In this document: positions 55,499 to 63,668 of the stretch, piece after piece
How positions within the stretch are numbered: the first letter of the stretch is position 1
How the letters are laid out: each line of letters opens with the position of its first letter
From: Nocardia aurantia
GTDB lineage: Bacteria; Actinomycetota; Actinomycetes; Mycobacteriales; Mycobacteriaceae
Direction of reading: 5' to 3'
Assembly: GCF_009604425.1 (NCBI RefSeq)
Contig: NZ_WEGI01000001.1
Location: 773,038-837,037 of the forward strand
Length of the DNA: 64,000 nt
The notes under the pieces: generated by a model
Seen by the model: the letters and a program-made list of their open reading frames with translations, nothing else
What the model was told of the DNA's origin: nothing
The model's database searches: none
Made by a program: the position numbers and the translations under genes

Positions 55499-56441
55499 CC
55501 GGGTGGCCGCGGTCGACTGCGGCACCAATTCGATCAGGCTGCTCATCGCGGACGTCGGCCGCGACGGACGGCTCACCGATCTGCACCGCGAGATGCGTAT
55601 CGTGCGGCTCGGCAAGGGCGTCGACGCCACCGGCGAACTGAATCCGGAGGCGATCGAACGCACCCGGGTCGCCCTGCACGACTACGTCGACCTGATGCGC
55701 GACGCCGGTGTCGCGCGGGTGCGCATGGCCGCCACCTCGGCCACCCGCGACGCGCGCAACCGCGAGGACTTCTTCACCATGGCCGCCGCCGAATTGGGCC
55801 GCGCGGTGCCGGGCGCGCAGGCGGAGGTGATCACCGGCGACGAGGAGGCGCGGTTGTCCTTCGCCGGTGCGGTCGGCGAGTTGAATCCGGACGAGGGCCC
55901 GTTCGTGGTGGTGGATCTCGGCGGCGGTTCCACCGAGGTGGTCCTCGGCGACGAGAGCGGCGGGGTGCAGGCCGCGTATTCCGCCGACATCGGCTGTGTG
56001 CGCATCACCGAGCGGTATCTGCACGCGGATCCGCCCACCGGCGAGGAGGTGGCCTCGGCCCGGTTCTTCGCGGCCGAGCGCCTGGCCCAGGCCTTCGGCG
56101 TGGTGCCCGTCGAACGCGCCCACACCTGGGTCGGCGTCGCCGGCACGATGACCACCCTGGCGGCGGTCGCTCTGGATTTGCCCGAATACGATTCGGAGCG
56201 TGTCCATCTCACCCGGCTGAAGCTGGATCAGGTCCGTGACGTCTGCCGCCGACTGGTCGGCATGACCCACGACGAACGCGCGGCGCTGGGCCCGATGCAT
56301 CCCGGCCGGGTCGACGTGATCGGCGGCGGCGCGGTGATTACGCAGGTCCTGGCCGATGAGCTGGCCCGCCGCGCGAACGTCGCGGAGTTGATCGTCAGCG
56401 AGCACGACATCCTCGACGGAATCGCGCTGTCCATCGCCTGA
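55491..56441 (+). CDS. Ppx/GppA family exopolyphosphatase
   Basis: 316 residues. Actin-like fold of the Ppx/GppA family: phosphate-1 loop 'VAAVDCGTNSIRLLIADV' at the N-terminus, 'RVRMAATSATRDARNREDFF' near 75, 'EVITGDEEARLSFAGA' near 112, phosphate-2 'VVVDLGGGSTEVVLG' near 140, 'TYVGVAGTMTTLAAV'-like 'WVGVAGTMTTLAAVALDL' near 215, and 'VIGGGAVITQVLADEL' near 280. The short form without a C-terminal HD domain, like Rv1026 (ppx2), which acts on short-chain polyphosphate and possibly pppGpp. Last gene of the coupled run from ftsB. Confidence 0.9.
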   Translation: MNDRVAAVDCGTNSIRLLIADVGRDGRLTDLHREMRIVRLGKGVDATGELNPEAIERTRVALHDYVDLMRDAGVARVRMAATSATRDARNREDFFTMAAAELGRAVPGAQAEVITGDEEARLSFAGAVGELNPDEGPFVVVDLGGGSTEVVLGDESGGVQAAYSADIGCVRITERYLHADPPTGEEVASARFFAAERLAQAFGVVPVERAHTWVGVAGTMTTLAAVALDLPEYDSERVHLTRLKLDQVRDVCRRLVGMTHDERAALGPMHPGRVDVIGGGAVITQVLADELARRANVAELIVSEHDILDGIALSIA

Positions 56442-56522
56442 GCCCGGGATATCTGCGATGCCGGCATCCACCTCGGACAGCCGTCGAATTGCCTGAAGTG
56501 CCTGACGGGAGGGGTCTGGGTC

Positions 56523-57986
56523 ATGACAGGAGCGGTGACGCGGGACCTCGGCCCCGCACGGACAGTCTTCGGGCATCCGATCGGTCTGGTGAACCTGTTC
56601 GGTATCGAGCTGTGGGAACGGTTCTCGTTCTTCGGCATGCTCACGATCCTGGGTTACTACCTGTACCACTCAGTTCGTGACGGCGGCCTGGGCCTGTCCC
56701 AGCCGACCGCCACCGGCCTGGTCGGGGCCTACGGCGGCCTGGTGTATCTGTCCACCGTGCTCGGCGGCTGGGTATCCGACCGACTCCTCGGGATGGAACA
56801 GACGGTCTTCTACGGTGGCGTCGTCGTGATGCTCGGCCACCTCGCCCTGGCCCTGATCGCCGGTCTGACCGGCGTCGGCATCGGCCTGGCCCTGATCGCA
56901 CTGGGCAGCGGCGGCGTGAAAGCCAATGCCTCGTCCCTACTGGGCACGCTCTACCCGCCCGGTGACACCCGCGCCGACGGCGGCTTCACCCTCTTCTACC
57001 TCGGCATCAACCTGGGTGCCTTCGCCGGCCCACTCGTCACCGGCCTGCTGCACTCGACAGCCAGCTTCCACTACGGTTTCGGCGCCGCGGCCGTCGGCAT
57101 GGCCTGCGGCCTGGTGCAATACGCGCTGTCGCGCTCCAACCTCGCCGGCCACGGCCGCGAGGTGCCGAACCCGTTGCCGCACCGCGCGATCGGCCGGGTG
57201 CTGGCCGCCGCCGTCACCGCGCTGCTCGTGGTAGCCCTCGCGGCGAAGGCGGGCGCGGTACGCCTGGACAACCTCTCCCCGGTGACCACCGTCGTCCTGG
57301 CCGTCGTCTCGATCACCTATTTCGCGATCCTGCTGACGAGCCCGCGGGTGACCCCGATCGAACGCACCCGGGTCCGCGCCTTCATCCCGCTGTTCGTCGC
57401 GAACGCCCTGTTCTGGTCCCTGTTCCAGCAGATCTTCACCGTCCTGACCGTCTACTCCGATCAGCGGATCGACTGGAGGTTGTTCGGCTGGACCGCCCCC
57501 GCCAACTGGATCGGCTCCGCCGAACCCCTCTGGGTCATCACGCTGTCCCCGTTGTTCGCCGTCCTCTGGACCCGACTGGCCGACCGCGCCTCCGGCACTC
57601 CCCGGAAAATCGCCTACGGCGTGATCGGCATGGGCACGGCCTTCCTGCTGTTCGTCCCCCTCGCCGGCTTCGAGGGCAAAACCGTCCCCGTCTGGCTGGT
57701 GTTCCCGATCCTGGGTGGATTCGCGATCTCCGAACTCCTGCTGTCCCCGATCGGCCTGGCGGTGACCACCCACCTCGCCCCCGAGGCCTTCCGTGCCCAG
57801 ATGATGGCCCTGTACTTCTTCTCGGTGGGCATCGGCACCTCGATGTCAGGGGTCCTGGCACACTACTACTCCCATGAGCACGAAATCGCCTATTTCGGCC
57901 TGACCGGCACGCTCACGATCGCAGTAGGTATCGTCGTCTACTTCCTCGCCCCGCGAGTGAGCAGCCTGATGAAGGGGGTTCATTGA
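56523..57986 (+). CDS. POT family proton-dependent peptide transporter
   Basis: 487 residues, 12-14 predicted membrane helices of the major facilitator type. The POT/PTR signature 'GIELWERFSFFGMLTILGYYL' lies in helix 1 (the ExxER proton motif appears as ELWERFS), with 'YGGLVYLSTVLGGWVSDRLLG' in helix 2-3 and 'GGFTLFYLGINLGAFAGPLVTG' in helix 4-5. It imports di- and tripeptides. It lies ~80 bp after ppx, with a 12-bp palindrome gatgccggcatc at 56457-56468 between them, so possibly its own promoter. Confidence 0.9.
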   Translation: MTGAVTRDLGPARTVFGHPIGLVNLFGIELWERFSFFGMLTILGYYLYHSVRDGGLGLSQPTATGLVGAYGGLVYLSTVLGGWVSDRLLGMEQTVFYGGVVVMLGHLALALIAGLTGVGIGLALIALGSGGVKANASSLLGTLYPPGDTRADGGFTLFYLGINLGAFAGPLVTGLLHSTASFHYGFGAAAVGMACGLVQYALSRSNLAGHGREVPNPLPHRAIGRVLAAAVTALLVVALAAKAGAVRLDNLSPVTTVVLAVVSITYFAILLTSPRVTPIERTRVRAFIPLFVANALFWSLFQQIFTVLTVYSDQRIDWRLFGWTAPANWIGSAEPLWVITLSPLFAVLWTRLADRASGTPRKIAYGVIGMGTAFLLFVPLAGFEGKTVPVWLVFPILGGFAISELLLSPIGLAVTTHLAPEAFRAQMMALYFFSVGIGTSMSGVLAHYYSHEHEIAYFGLTGTLTIAVGIVVYFLAPRVSSLMKGVH

Positions 57987-58042
57987 GCAAACAATCGGAC
58001 AATTCCGAGACGGACGTACGACTTAGGTAGGCTGACCGGCAC

Positions 58043-58116
58043 GCCCCCGTAGCCCAATTGGCAGAGGCACCGGACTTAAAATCCGTCAAGTCTGGGTTCG
58101 AGTCCCAGCGGGGGCA
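58043..58116 (+). tRNA. tRNA with UAA anticodon (Leu) but short variable arm
   Basis: 74 nt: acceptor gcccccg/cgggggc, D-arm gccc..ggc, anticodon arm ccgga-cttaaaa-tccgt (anticodon TAA; the outermost pair is C-T), variable region only about five bases (caagt), T-arm ctggg-ttcgagt-cccag, discriminator A. A UAA anticodon means leucine, yet bacterial tRNA-Leu normally carries a long variable arm, which is absent. Its 3' half is the probable attachment site of the element that follows. Confidence 0.85.
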
Positions 58117-58197
58117 CTAGGAAGACGCAGGTGAGCGCCTTGCGGCGTGGTGGGGACAGGTCGGTGGGGGCTGTCACCCCGGCACGGCCCCGGCAGG

Positions 58198-58344
58198 CTA
58201 GCGGGGTGGCTGGTCCTCAGCCTCGATCCGGCGGCGGATGGCCTCCACCGTGCGGTCCTGGGGGACGCGCTCCGGCCAGAAGATCGCCAGGACCAGCACA
58301 GCCAGCGGCACGCCGACGGCCGCGATCAATCCGAAAGTGATCAT
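58198..58344 (-). CDS. Small membrane protein, 48 residues
   Basis: Short ATG-to-TAG frame of 48 residues: an N-terminal hydrophobic helix 'MITFGLIAAVGVPLAVLVLA' continuing into IFW, then a charged tail 'ERVPQDRTVEAIRRRIEAED'. One membrane helix with a cytoplasmic amphipathic end is likely. It starts 7 bp after the stop of the 75-residue gene, so it is the second gene of a tiny operon next to the tRNA. No family recognised; such small membrane proteins are frequent in actinobacterial prophages and integrative elements. Confidence 0.5.
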   Translation of the reverse strand: MITFGLIAAVGVPLAVLVLAIFWPERVPQDRTVEAIRRRIEAEDQPPR

Positions 58345-58351
58345 CGTGTTG

Positions 58352-58579
58352 TCACCGCACTTCGGTATCGGTCACGGATTCCGGATTCACGTCGATCACC
58401 GGGCCGGATATAGCGCTCGCCGCCTCGGCCTGGAACTCCTCCGGGCTGACGGGCCACCCGTCCTCACCGACAAATGACCACGAGCCGTCACTGTGGTGGA
58501 GGTACGCGCACTGCCCGTCCTGCGGCGCGATGGCGAACTGTTGCGAATCTTCGTTGTTCCATCGTGCGGGCGTGTTCAT
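58352..58579 (-). CDS. Small hypothetical protein, 75 residues
   Basis: From the ATG at 58579 with the good ribosome site aaggggtgg. Aromatic- and acid-rich: 'WNNEDSQQFAIAPQDGQCAYLHHSDGSWSFVGEDGWPVSPEEF'. One Cys, no membrane helix. The Trp/Gly/Asp pattern suggests a small β-fold. First gene of a two-gene minus-strand unit within the integrated element. Function not recognised. Confidence 0.6.
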   Translation of the reverse strand: MNTPARWNNEDSQQFAIAPQDGQCAYLHHSDGSWSFVGEDGWPVSPEEFQAEAASAISGPVIDVNPESVTDTEVR

Positions 58580-58774
58580 GTCCACCCCTTGCGTTGTCCG
58601 GCTGGCTAGCACCTACCGCCGAGGCGGCGAACACCCGGCGGTAGGGCTGGTTGAACGCTATTTGTATGCTCGGAGCCCGAACCAGGAAATTGCGCAATAT
58701 TGCGCCGAAAGGGCGTTCAGTGGAGCCCCGGCGGATTGATGATGAAGGGGTTCACCCACGTCAGAGGAGGCACG

Positions 58775-59101
58775 ATGGAACTGGAATGGCTCGGCGGCGA
58801 CAGCACAGACGGGCAGTCGCCCACGCTTTTCCGCAGTGATCGCGGGACGTACGTCACGCAGGGCTGGCGCACCGACCGGCCCGACACGATCGAGATCCCG
58901 CACCGGCTGATCCGGCATCTCGTCCCGGGAACGTGCCTGGGCGCGCTGCTGCACGACACCGGGCACGGCACGTTCCTACTCACGGGCGAGCCGGTGACGG
59001 ATGCCCGAGCGCTGGAACAGATTCGGCCGCCGGACCACGAGACGGCGGTGGAGGTGCCGATCGGCGCGGAGCGGAGACGCGATGCTGCACCTCGCGTTTG
59101 A
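58775..59101 (+). CDS. Hypothetical protein upstream of DUF6879 gene
   Basis: 108 residues from the ATG at 58775 (site agaggagg): 'MELEWLGGDSTDGQSPTLFRSDRGTYVTQGWRTDRPDTIEIPHRLIRHLVPGTCL', then 'HDTGHGTFLLTGEPVTD'. In Streptomyces and Nocardia such short proteins regularly precede DUF6879 and Scr1-type XRE genes. It overlaps the next gene by 20 bp in another frame, so the three genes form one transcription unit. Function unknown. Confidence 0.7.
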   Translation: MELEWLGGDSTDGQSPTLFRSDRGTYVTQGWRTDRPDTIEIPHRLIRHLVPGTCLGALLHDTGHGTFLLTGEPVTDARALEQIRPPDHETAVEVPIGAERRRDAAPRV

Positions 59102-59597
59102 CGATCTGGCGCAAGCGTTTCGGACGCACCGCCGGGCCTTCCACCTGGAAGTACGCGACGACTACAGCGGTGTAGCCGGAGAAGCCGACCGGGTGCAGCG
59201 GTTCCGCAATGGCGAGCCGCAGGACCCGGCGGCGAGCGCCCGTTGGCACGCGCTCATGAGGGAAGTCACCGCAGCCGGGTGCACCGTGCAGCGGGTCCGG
59301 GTGATCACCGAACCGCACGGCGACTACACCCGGTTTGCGGTTGGTACGGCCGACGCCAATCTCCAAGTGGGCGAGGATATTCGGTGGCTGCCCCGGCGGG
59401 ATGCACCGGCGGATCTGCCGGATGATGACTGGTGGCTATTCGACGACAAGTTGGCCGCCTACACCGTGTTCCAGCGGGACGGCTCGGCGTTGCCGGGCTG
59501 GGTGGCCACCACCGATCCGGCGATTGTCCGGCACTATGCCGATGTTCGAGATCGTTTGTGGGCCAAGGCAATACCGCACGGTGAGTACGCCAAGTGA
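59082..59597 (+). CDS. DUF6879 family protein
   Basis: 171 residues from the ATG at 59082. Family pattern: 'LAFDDLAQAFRTHRRAFHLEVRDDYSG' at the start, 'VTAAGCTVQRVRVITEPHGDYTRFAVGTADANLQVGEDIRWLPRRDA' (~65-111), 'DDDWWLFDDKLAAYTVFQRDGSALPGW' near 120. The GTGA overlap with the following XRE gene at 59594 shows coupling. DUF6879 proteins often pair with XRE-DUF5753 regulators; whether the pair is a developmental switch, an anti-sigma-like system or a toxin/antitoxin is not settled. Confidence 0.8.
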   Translation: MLHLAFDDLAQAFRTHRRAFHLEVRDDYSGVAGEADRVQRFRNGEPQDPAASARWHALMREVTAAGCTVQRVRVITEPHGDYTRFAVGTADANLQVGEDIRWLPRRDAPADLPDDDWWLFDDKLAAYTVFQRDGSALPGWVATTDPAIVRHYADVRDRLWAKAIPHGEYAK

Positions 59598-60433
59598 CCA
59601 ACGTCGGTGAGGCGCGCCGCGACCTGGGAGCCCGCCTGCGCGGGTTGAGGGTTGCGGCGCGCCTGCGTGGGTACCAACTGGCCCAGCAAGCGGGCTGGCA
59701 CCCCGCCAAGGTGTCGCGGATTGAGCACGGTACCCAAGCCGTCAGCGAAGACGACCTGGCCGCGTGGTGCCGCCTCACCGACGCTGAGCGCGAACTACCG
59801 GATCTGCTGGCCACGCTGCGCAATATCAGTGCGGCGTGGATGGAGTGGCGGCGCATCGTCGGCCACGGGTACAGCAACCACCAGCGGCGGATCAGCGGAA
59901 TGGAAGACCGCAGCGAGCTACTGCGTGGCTACGACCCGCAGGTGTTCCATGGGCTACTCCAGACGCCAGGCTACGCGCGGGCGCTGATGGCCGCGGGCAT
60001 GGAATTCTTGAACACCACACGAGACCTGGACGAGGCCGTGGCCGCCCGCATGGAACGACGGCGGGTGCTGCGCGAAGGGCGGCATCGGTTCTACTTCCTG
60101 GTCGGCGAGCAGGCCCTGAGCACCACCGTTGGAGATGACGCCGTGATGGCCGAGCAGCTCCAACATCTCATAGAGCTTACGGCGTTGCCCCGCTTGGTAT
60201 TTGGAATCGTCCCGGCGGGGAGCGCGTACTTCCGCCGCACGACCGATTTCGTTCTGTACGACCAACGCAAGGTGTTGGTGGAGACCATCACCGCCGAATC
60301 CGCCGTAACGCAGCCGCGCGAGATCGCCTTGTATGAGAAGGTATTCACCCGGCTGGCCGCACAAGCCGTCCACGGCGATGCTGCCCGCGCGCTGCTGGCC
60401 TCGGCGTTGGAGCGGCGCGTGGCCGGGGCGTAG
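59594..60433 (+). CDS. XRE-type helix-turn-helix protein with DUF5753 (Scr1 family)
   Basis: 279 residues. HTH at ~8-60: 'LGARLRGLRVAARLRGYQLAQQAGWHPAKVSRIEHGTQAVSEDDLAAW'. DUF5753 domain ~100-275: 'RSELLRGYDPQVFHGLLQTPGYARALM', 'RVLREGRHRFYFLVGEQAL', 'LIELTALPRLVFGIVPAG', 'DFVLYDQRKVLVETITAE'. Streptomyces relatives such as WhiJ-type and Scr1 proteins act with small partner proteins in development and toxin-like systems. Start GTG coupled to DUF6879. It probably controls the element genes. Confidence 0.88.
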   Translation: MTNVGEARRDLGARLRGLRVAARLRGYQLAQQAGWHPAKVSRIEHGTQAVSEDDLAAWCRLTDAERELPDLLATLRNISAAWMEWRRIVGHGYSNHQRRISGMEDRSELLRGYDPQVFHGLLQTPGYARALMAAGMEFLNTTRDLDEAVAARMERRRVLREGRHRFYFLVGEQALSTTVGDDAVMAEQLQHLIELTALPRLVFGIVPAGSAYFRRTTDFVLYDQRKVLVETITAESAVTQPREIALYEKVFTRLAAQAVHGDAARALLASALERRVAGA

Positions 60434-60464
60434 CGGTGTCGGTAGACAGTGGCAGAATCTGCCC

Positions 60465-61211
60465 GTGCCCCCGGATACTCCGATACCTTCCCCGACGCCC
60501 CCGGTGCCGATGCCGCCCACTACGATCACTGTGAACGTGCCGCCGCAAATTATTGAGATCGCCCAGAAATCAGCGGTAACTTGGGTGACATGGTTACCTC
60601 TCGCGGCGAGCGGCCTGGTGCTCATCGGCGCGATGGTTACGTTGTACGTCAGCAACCGGACGAATCGTGCGGCTATTGCAGCGGCGGACGACCGGGAGTG
60701 GATTAAGTGGCGGCGAGAGCAATTGGTTTCTATCTCAAATGAGATACTGACCGCTGCTCACCAGGCGGGAACCAGGCTTCGAGGATTCAGTCTTTGGGGA
60801 TCTGAAGGGGAGGTGCAGATCGTTGAAATTAATAACGAAATGGCCGCTATTCCCGATCTTGCTCGCAAGCTTGAACTTATTGCTGGCGATGCCTTTAGTC
60901 GTGAAGTAACAGCAATTCATAGGTCCGTCGCGCTATGTTGGATATTCGCCTCTGAAAATTTCAAAACTGTACATCAGAGTGGGCGGGTGGGCATGGCACA
61001 AGCGAATACCGAAATGTCGGAGATGACAGAGAGCGTCGGCCAAGCCTGCCGGGATTTCACCGCATCTGTTCGGGCCGAACTAAAATCGGCAGGCTTGGGT
61101 CAGAACGTCACCCCGCCGAGCGCCGACGGAACGGAACCACGTTCGTCGGAAGGGTCGGCGCCTCCTCCGCCAGAGCCGGAGCCGGAATCGCCTGCGGCGG
61201 AACCGGAGTAG
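60465..61211 (+). CDS. Membrane-anchored protein of unknown function, lower GC
   Basis: 248 residues from the GTG at 60465 (weak ribosome site). Pro-rich N-terminus, one membrane helix 'WVTWLPLAASGLVLIGAMVTLYV' (~38-60), then a helical soluble part 'REWIKWRREQLVSISNEILTAAHQAGTRLRG' and a Pro/Glu tail. Codon usage between ~60660 and 61000 is clearly more AT-rich (tctatctcaaatgagata) than the rest of the window, a sign of foreign origin. The last ~104 bp overlap the integrase end on the other strand. Similar one-helix proteins occur in actinophages; function unknown. Confidence 0.65.
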   Translation: MPPDTPIPSPTPPVPMPPTTITVNVPPQIIEIAQKSAVTWVTWLPLAASGLVLIGAMVTLYVSNRTNRAAIAAADDREWIKWRREQLVSISNEILTAAHQAGTRLRGFSLWGSEGEVQIVEINNEMAAIPDLARKLELIAGDAFSREVTAIHRSVALCWIFASENFKTVHQSGRVGMAQANTEMSEMTESVGQACRDFTASVRAELKSAGLGQNVTPPSADGTEPRSSEGSAPPPPEPEPESPAAEPE

Positions 61212-62762
61212 AGCGCGGCGGCTCGGGGAGATTGTTGCCGGTACCGCCTTCTTCGTCGGGAATCCAATTGCCGTAGGTGTTCAAGGTGAGCGTGAAAGTG
61301 CTGTGCCCCAACCACTTTGACACCTGTATGTAGTGCGTGCCCGCCATGAGTTGCATCACCGCGAAGGTGTGCCGCAGGTCGTGCAGGCGTACGCCGCGCG
61401 TCGCGGGGATGGCGGGCTGTGCGGGACGGGTGGCCGAGGCGGGTTGCGCCGGTACGGCGGGAGTAGTGGCGGGCAACCCCACCGCGACGAGCGCCGGGCG
61501 GAAGATGGTGTCGTAGAACGCTCCCATGGCCATCGGCTCGGACCAGTCCAGCGGCACGGCGTAGCGCTGCCCCGCGGCTCGGTGCCCGCCACCGTTCTCG
61601 CGGCTGGGCCACATGGGCGCGGTGGGCTCGGCCGCGCGTGGGTGGTGTACGGCCGGATCACTGCCCGGTCCGCCGTGGAGGTAGGCGTACATCCGGGCGG
61701 CCAGCCAGGGCGGGAGGGGCACGGTTCGCTTGCTGCGCTTGGACTTCGGCGTACTGGTGACCCATGCGGCTCGCCGGGGGTGCCGGTGTTCTTGCGGGAC
61801 TTGGTCCGGCGGATGTGCACCGTGCAGCGGATTGTGTTCGGCGCGAGGGAATCTGGCGTCTGTCCGAGCGCGGTGACTGGGGTCTTTCGCGTGGGCTTGC
61901 CGGGGCGGAGAGACTTACCGGCCGGGGCGGTGTGGAACTCCAGGTCGTGCACTTCCAGCCCGGCGTTCTCGCTGGCCCGGAGGCCGGTGTACGCCAGAAA
62001 GTCCACCATCAGCGCATACACCGGGTACGCCGGTAGATCGGGCTGGCCTGCGGGTATGCCTCCGCCGGCCACGGCTGCGCTCAGCCGTGCGACTTGCTCA
62101 GCAGTGAGCGGGTTGTGCTCAAATTCCTCGTGGTCGCCGGTGGCGCGGTTAGTGTCGTAGTCCACCCGGTCGGCCGCATTAGAGGGGATGGCGTCGTGCC
62201 GGAGCGCGTACTTGAGCACCCGGCGGAACGTGCCCCAGGCGTGCTTCACGGTGGCGGGGGAGAGGACGTCGCCCTGTGTCCCTTGCCGGGACTGCTGCCG
62301 GACGAGCGCGGACAAGAACTCCTCACAGTCCCGAGGCGTGATGGCCGCAATCGCTTTGGCGCCGAACCGCTTCAGCGCGTACCGCTGGAGGATCTGTTCG
62401 TACCCGTCCAAGGTGGATTGCTTCAGACGGCCCTGCGCCACCTTCACCTGGAGACTGTCCAGCCAGGCCCGCGCGTAGTAGCCGTACGGCAGATCCCCCG
62501 CCTTGCGCGCGGTGGCCAGCGCGCTGGTTCCGGTGGTGTGGCGTGCGGCGTTCAGTTCGTCGCGGCGGGCCTCAGCCGCTTCACGATTGGGGTAGGTCTC
62601 CTGCTGCTGCACTTGTTTCTTGCGACCCCCGGGACGGGCCGGGTCCGCTGGGATGGGCAGCCCGAACTCATCCCAGGCAGGCTCCTTCCAGATGACGACG
62701 TAGGACTTCACCGGCTTGCCGTTCCGGCGGTCCTTGGTCTCGTACGGCTTGATCCAAGCCAT
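61108..62762 (-). pseudogene. Tyrosine recombinase/integrase, frameshifted
   Basis: Start ATG at 62762 (site ggaaaggtgg). Arm-binding and core-binding domains are followed by the catalytic domain, with the first Arg in 'YTGLRASENAGLEVHDLEF'. At 61776-61780 (five G on the plus strand) the frame is lost. The rest continues in another frame down to 61108 with 'VTSTPKSKRSKRTVPLPPWLAARM', 'RLHDLRHTFAVMQLM', 'KWLGHSTFTLTLNTYGNW', which supply the remaining His, Arg and Tyr. One extra base in that run would restore a single ~550-residue integrase. So it is either inactivated, a sequencing error, or, less likely, a programmed shift. Confidence 0.85.
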
Positions 62763-62793
62763 GTCAGGCCACCTTTCCGAGCGTGGCGTTCCG

Positions 62794-62809
62794 GGACAGC
62801 GACCTGTCC
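62794..62809. promoter_or_regulatory. Inverted repeat ggacag/ctgtcc upstream of integrase
   Basis: Arms at 62794-62799 and 62804-62809 with a 4-nt centre, 32 bp upstream of the integrase ATG and between it and the IS insertion. Size fits a small operator for an XRE-type regulator, possibly the one at 59594. The IS at 62841 separates the integrase from whatever promoter lay further out. Confidence 0.35.
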
Positions 62810-62843
62810 TGTCTCAGCCAAAGTGGCGCAATAAGACCGTGTC

Positions 62844-63327
62844 TCACATGGATGCTCTCGCCTTGGCGAGCTTCTTGAAGCCGGTGAGTGCGGCGGCGAG
62901 GGTAAAAGAAGCCCAGGTAGTGAGTTCCTTTGCGGTCGTAGCGGATTGCCAGCCGGTGGTACCCGGTCAGCCACGAGATGGTGCGCTCGACCACCCACCG
63001 GTGCCGGCCGAGACGCTCGGTGGACTCGATTCCCTTGCGGGCGATACGCACTGCGATCCCGCGCTCGCGCAGCCACCGTCGCAGCTCCGCCTGATCGTAG
63101 GCCTTGTCGGCGTGCAACTTGGCCGGCCGCCGCCGCCGTGGTCCACGCCGGGACCACACTGTCGGGATCGCTTTCACCAGCGGTTTCAACGCTTGCGAGT
63201 CGTGCACGTTCGCACCCGAAACCGCCACGGCCAGAGGAATACCCGCGCGATCGGTCAGCACATGCAGCTTCGATCCTAGCTTACCCCGGTCCGTTGGATT
63301 CGGGCCGGTCAGGCCGCCCCCTTTTTC
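62844..63327 (-). pseudogene. IS5-type transposase orfB, with a late frameshift
   Basis: Reading on from the slippery site: 'GGGLTGPNPTDRGKLGSKLHVLTDRAGIPLAVAVSGANVHDSQAL' (first catalytic Asp region), 'KLHADKAYDQAELRRWLRERGI' (second Asp) and 'RHRWVVERTISWLTGYHRLAIRYDRK' (Glu), the DDE triad of IS5. After 'THYLGF' the frame is broken at a run of four A (62904-62907, plus strand). Dropping one base gives the expected end 'TLAAALTGFKKLAKARASM' with its stop exactly at the left terminal repeat (62844-62846). The copy is therefore probably degenerate near its end, though the DDE core is intact. Confidence 0.75.
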
Positions 63328-63668
63328 GCCCGCACGCTCGCCCCATCGGCCACCGCCCGCGACCAATCGATCAAACCGTCCCCGCCCAACTCGTCGAGCA
63401 CCGCCAGATGCAACCGCCGCCACACCCCGGCCTTCGTCCACACTGTGAACCGGCGATGCGCCGTGGGTACCGTCACCCCGAACGACGGCGGCAACATCCG
63501 CCACGCACAACCGCTGGTCAACACGTAGACCACCGCCGTGAACACCGCCCGCTGATCCACCGGCGACACCCCACCACCCTGCGGGCGCGCCCGGAACTCC
63601 GGCAACAACGGCTCGACCAACCCCCAGAGCTCGTCCGGCACCAACCGCAGCGACAACGCATCAACCAC
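63309..63668 (-). CDS. IS5-type transposase orfA
   Basis: 119 residues: 'LVPDELWGLVEPLLPEFRARPQGGGVSPVDQRAVFTAVVYVLTSGCAWRMLPPSFGVTVPTAHRRFTVW' is the DUF4096-type N-terminal helix-turn-helix region of IS5/IS427 transposases. GTG start at 63668, 54 bp inside the right terminal repeat. It ends at 63309 just past the motif gcg-aaa-aag-ggg (63317-63327, complement), where a -1 ribosomal shift would fuse it to orfB. Confidence 0.85.
   Translation of the reverse strand: MVDALSLRLVPDELWGLVEPLLPEFRARPQGGGVSPVDQRAVFTAVVYVLTSGCAWRMLPPSFGVTVPTAHRRFTVWTKAGVWRRLHLAVLDELGGDGLIDWSRAVADGASVRAKKGAA

Noticed and set aside
58023..58039. ttaggtaggctgaccgg resembling half an iron box before the tRNA
   Set aside because: One base is missing in the centre so dyad symmetry is lost; it more likely overlaps the tRNA promoter.
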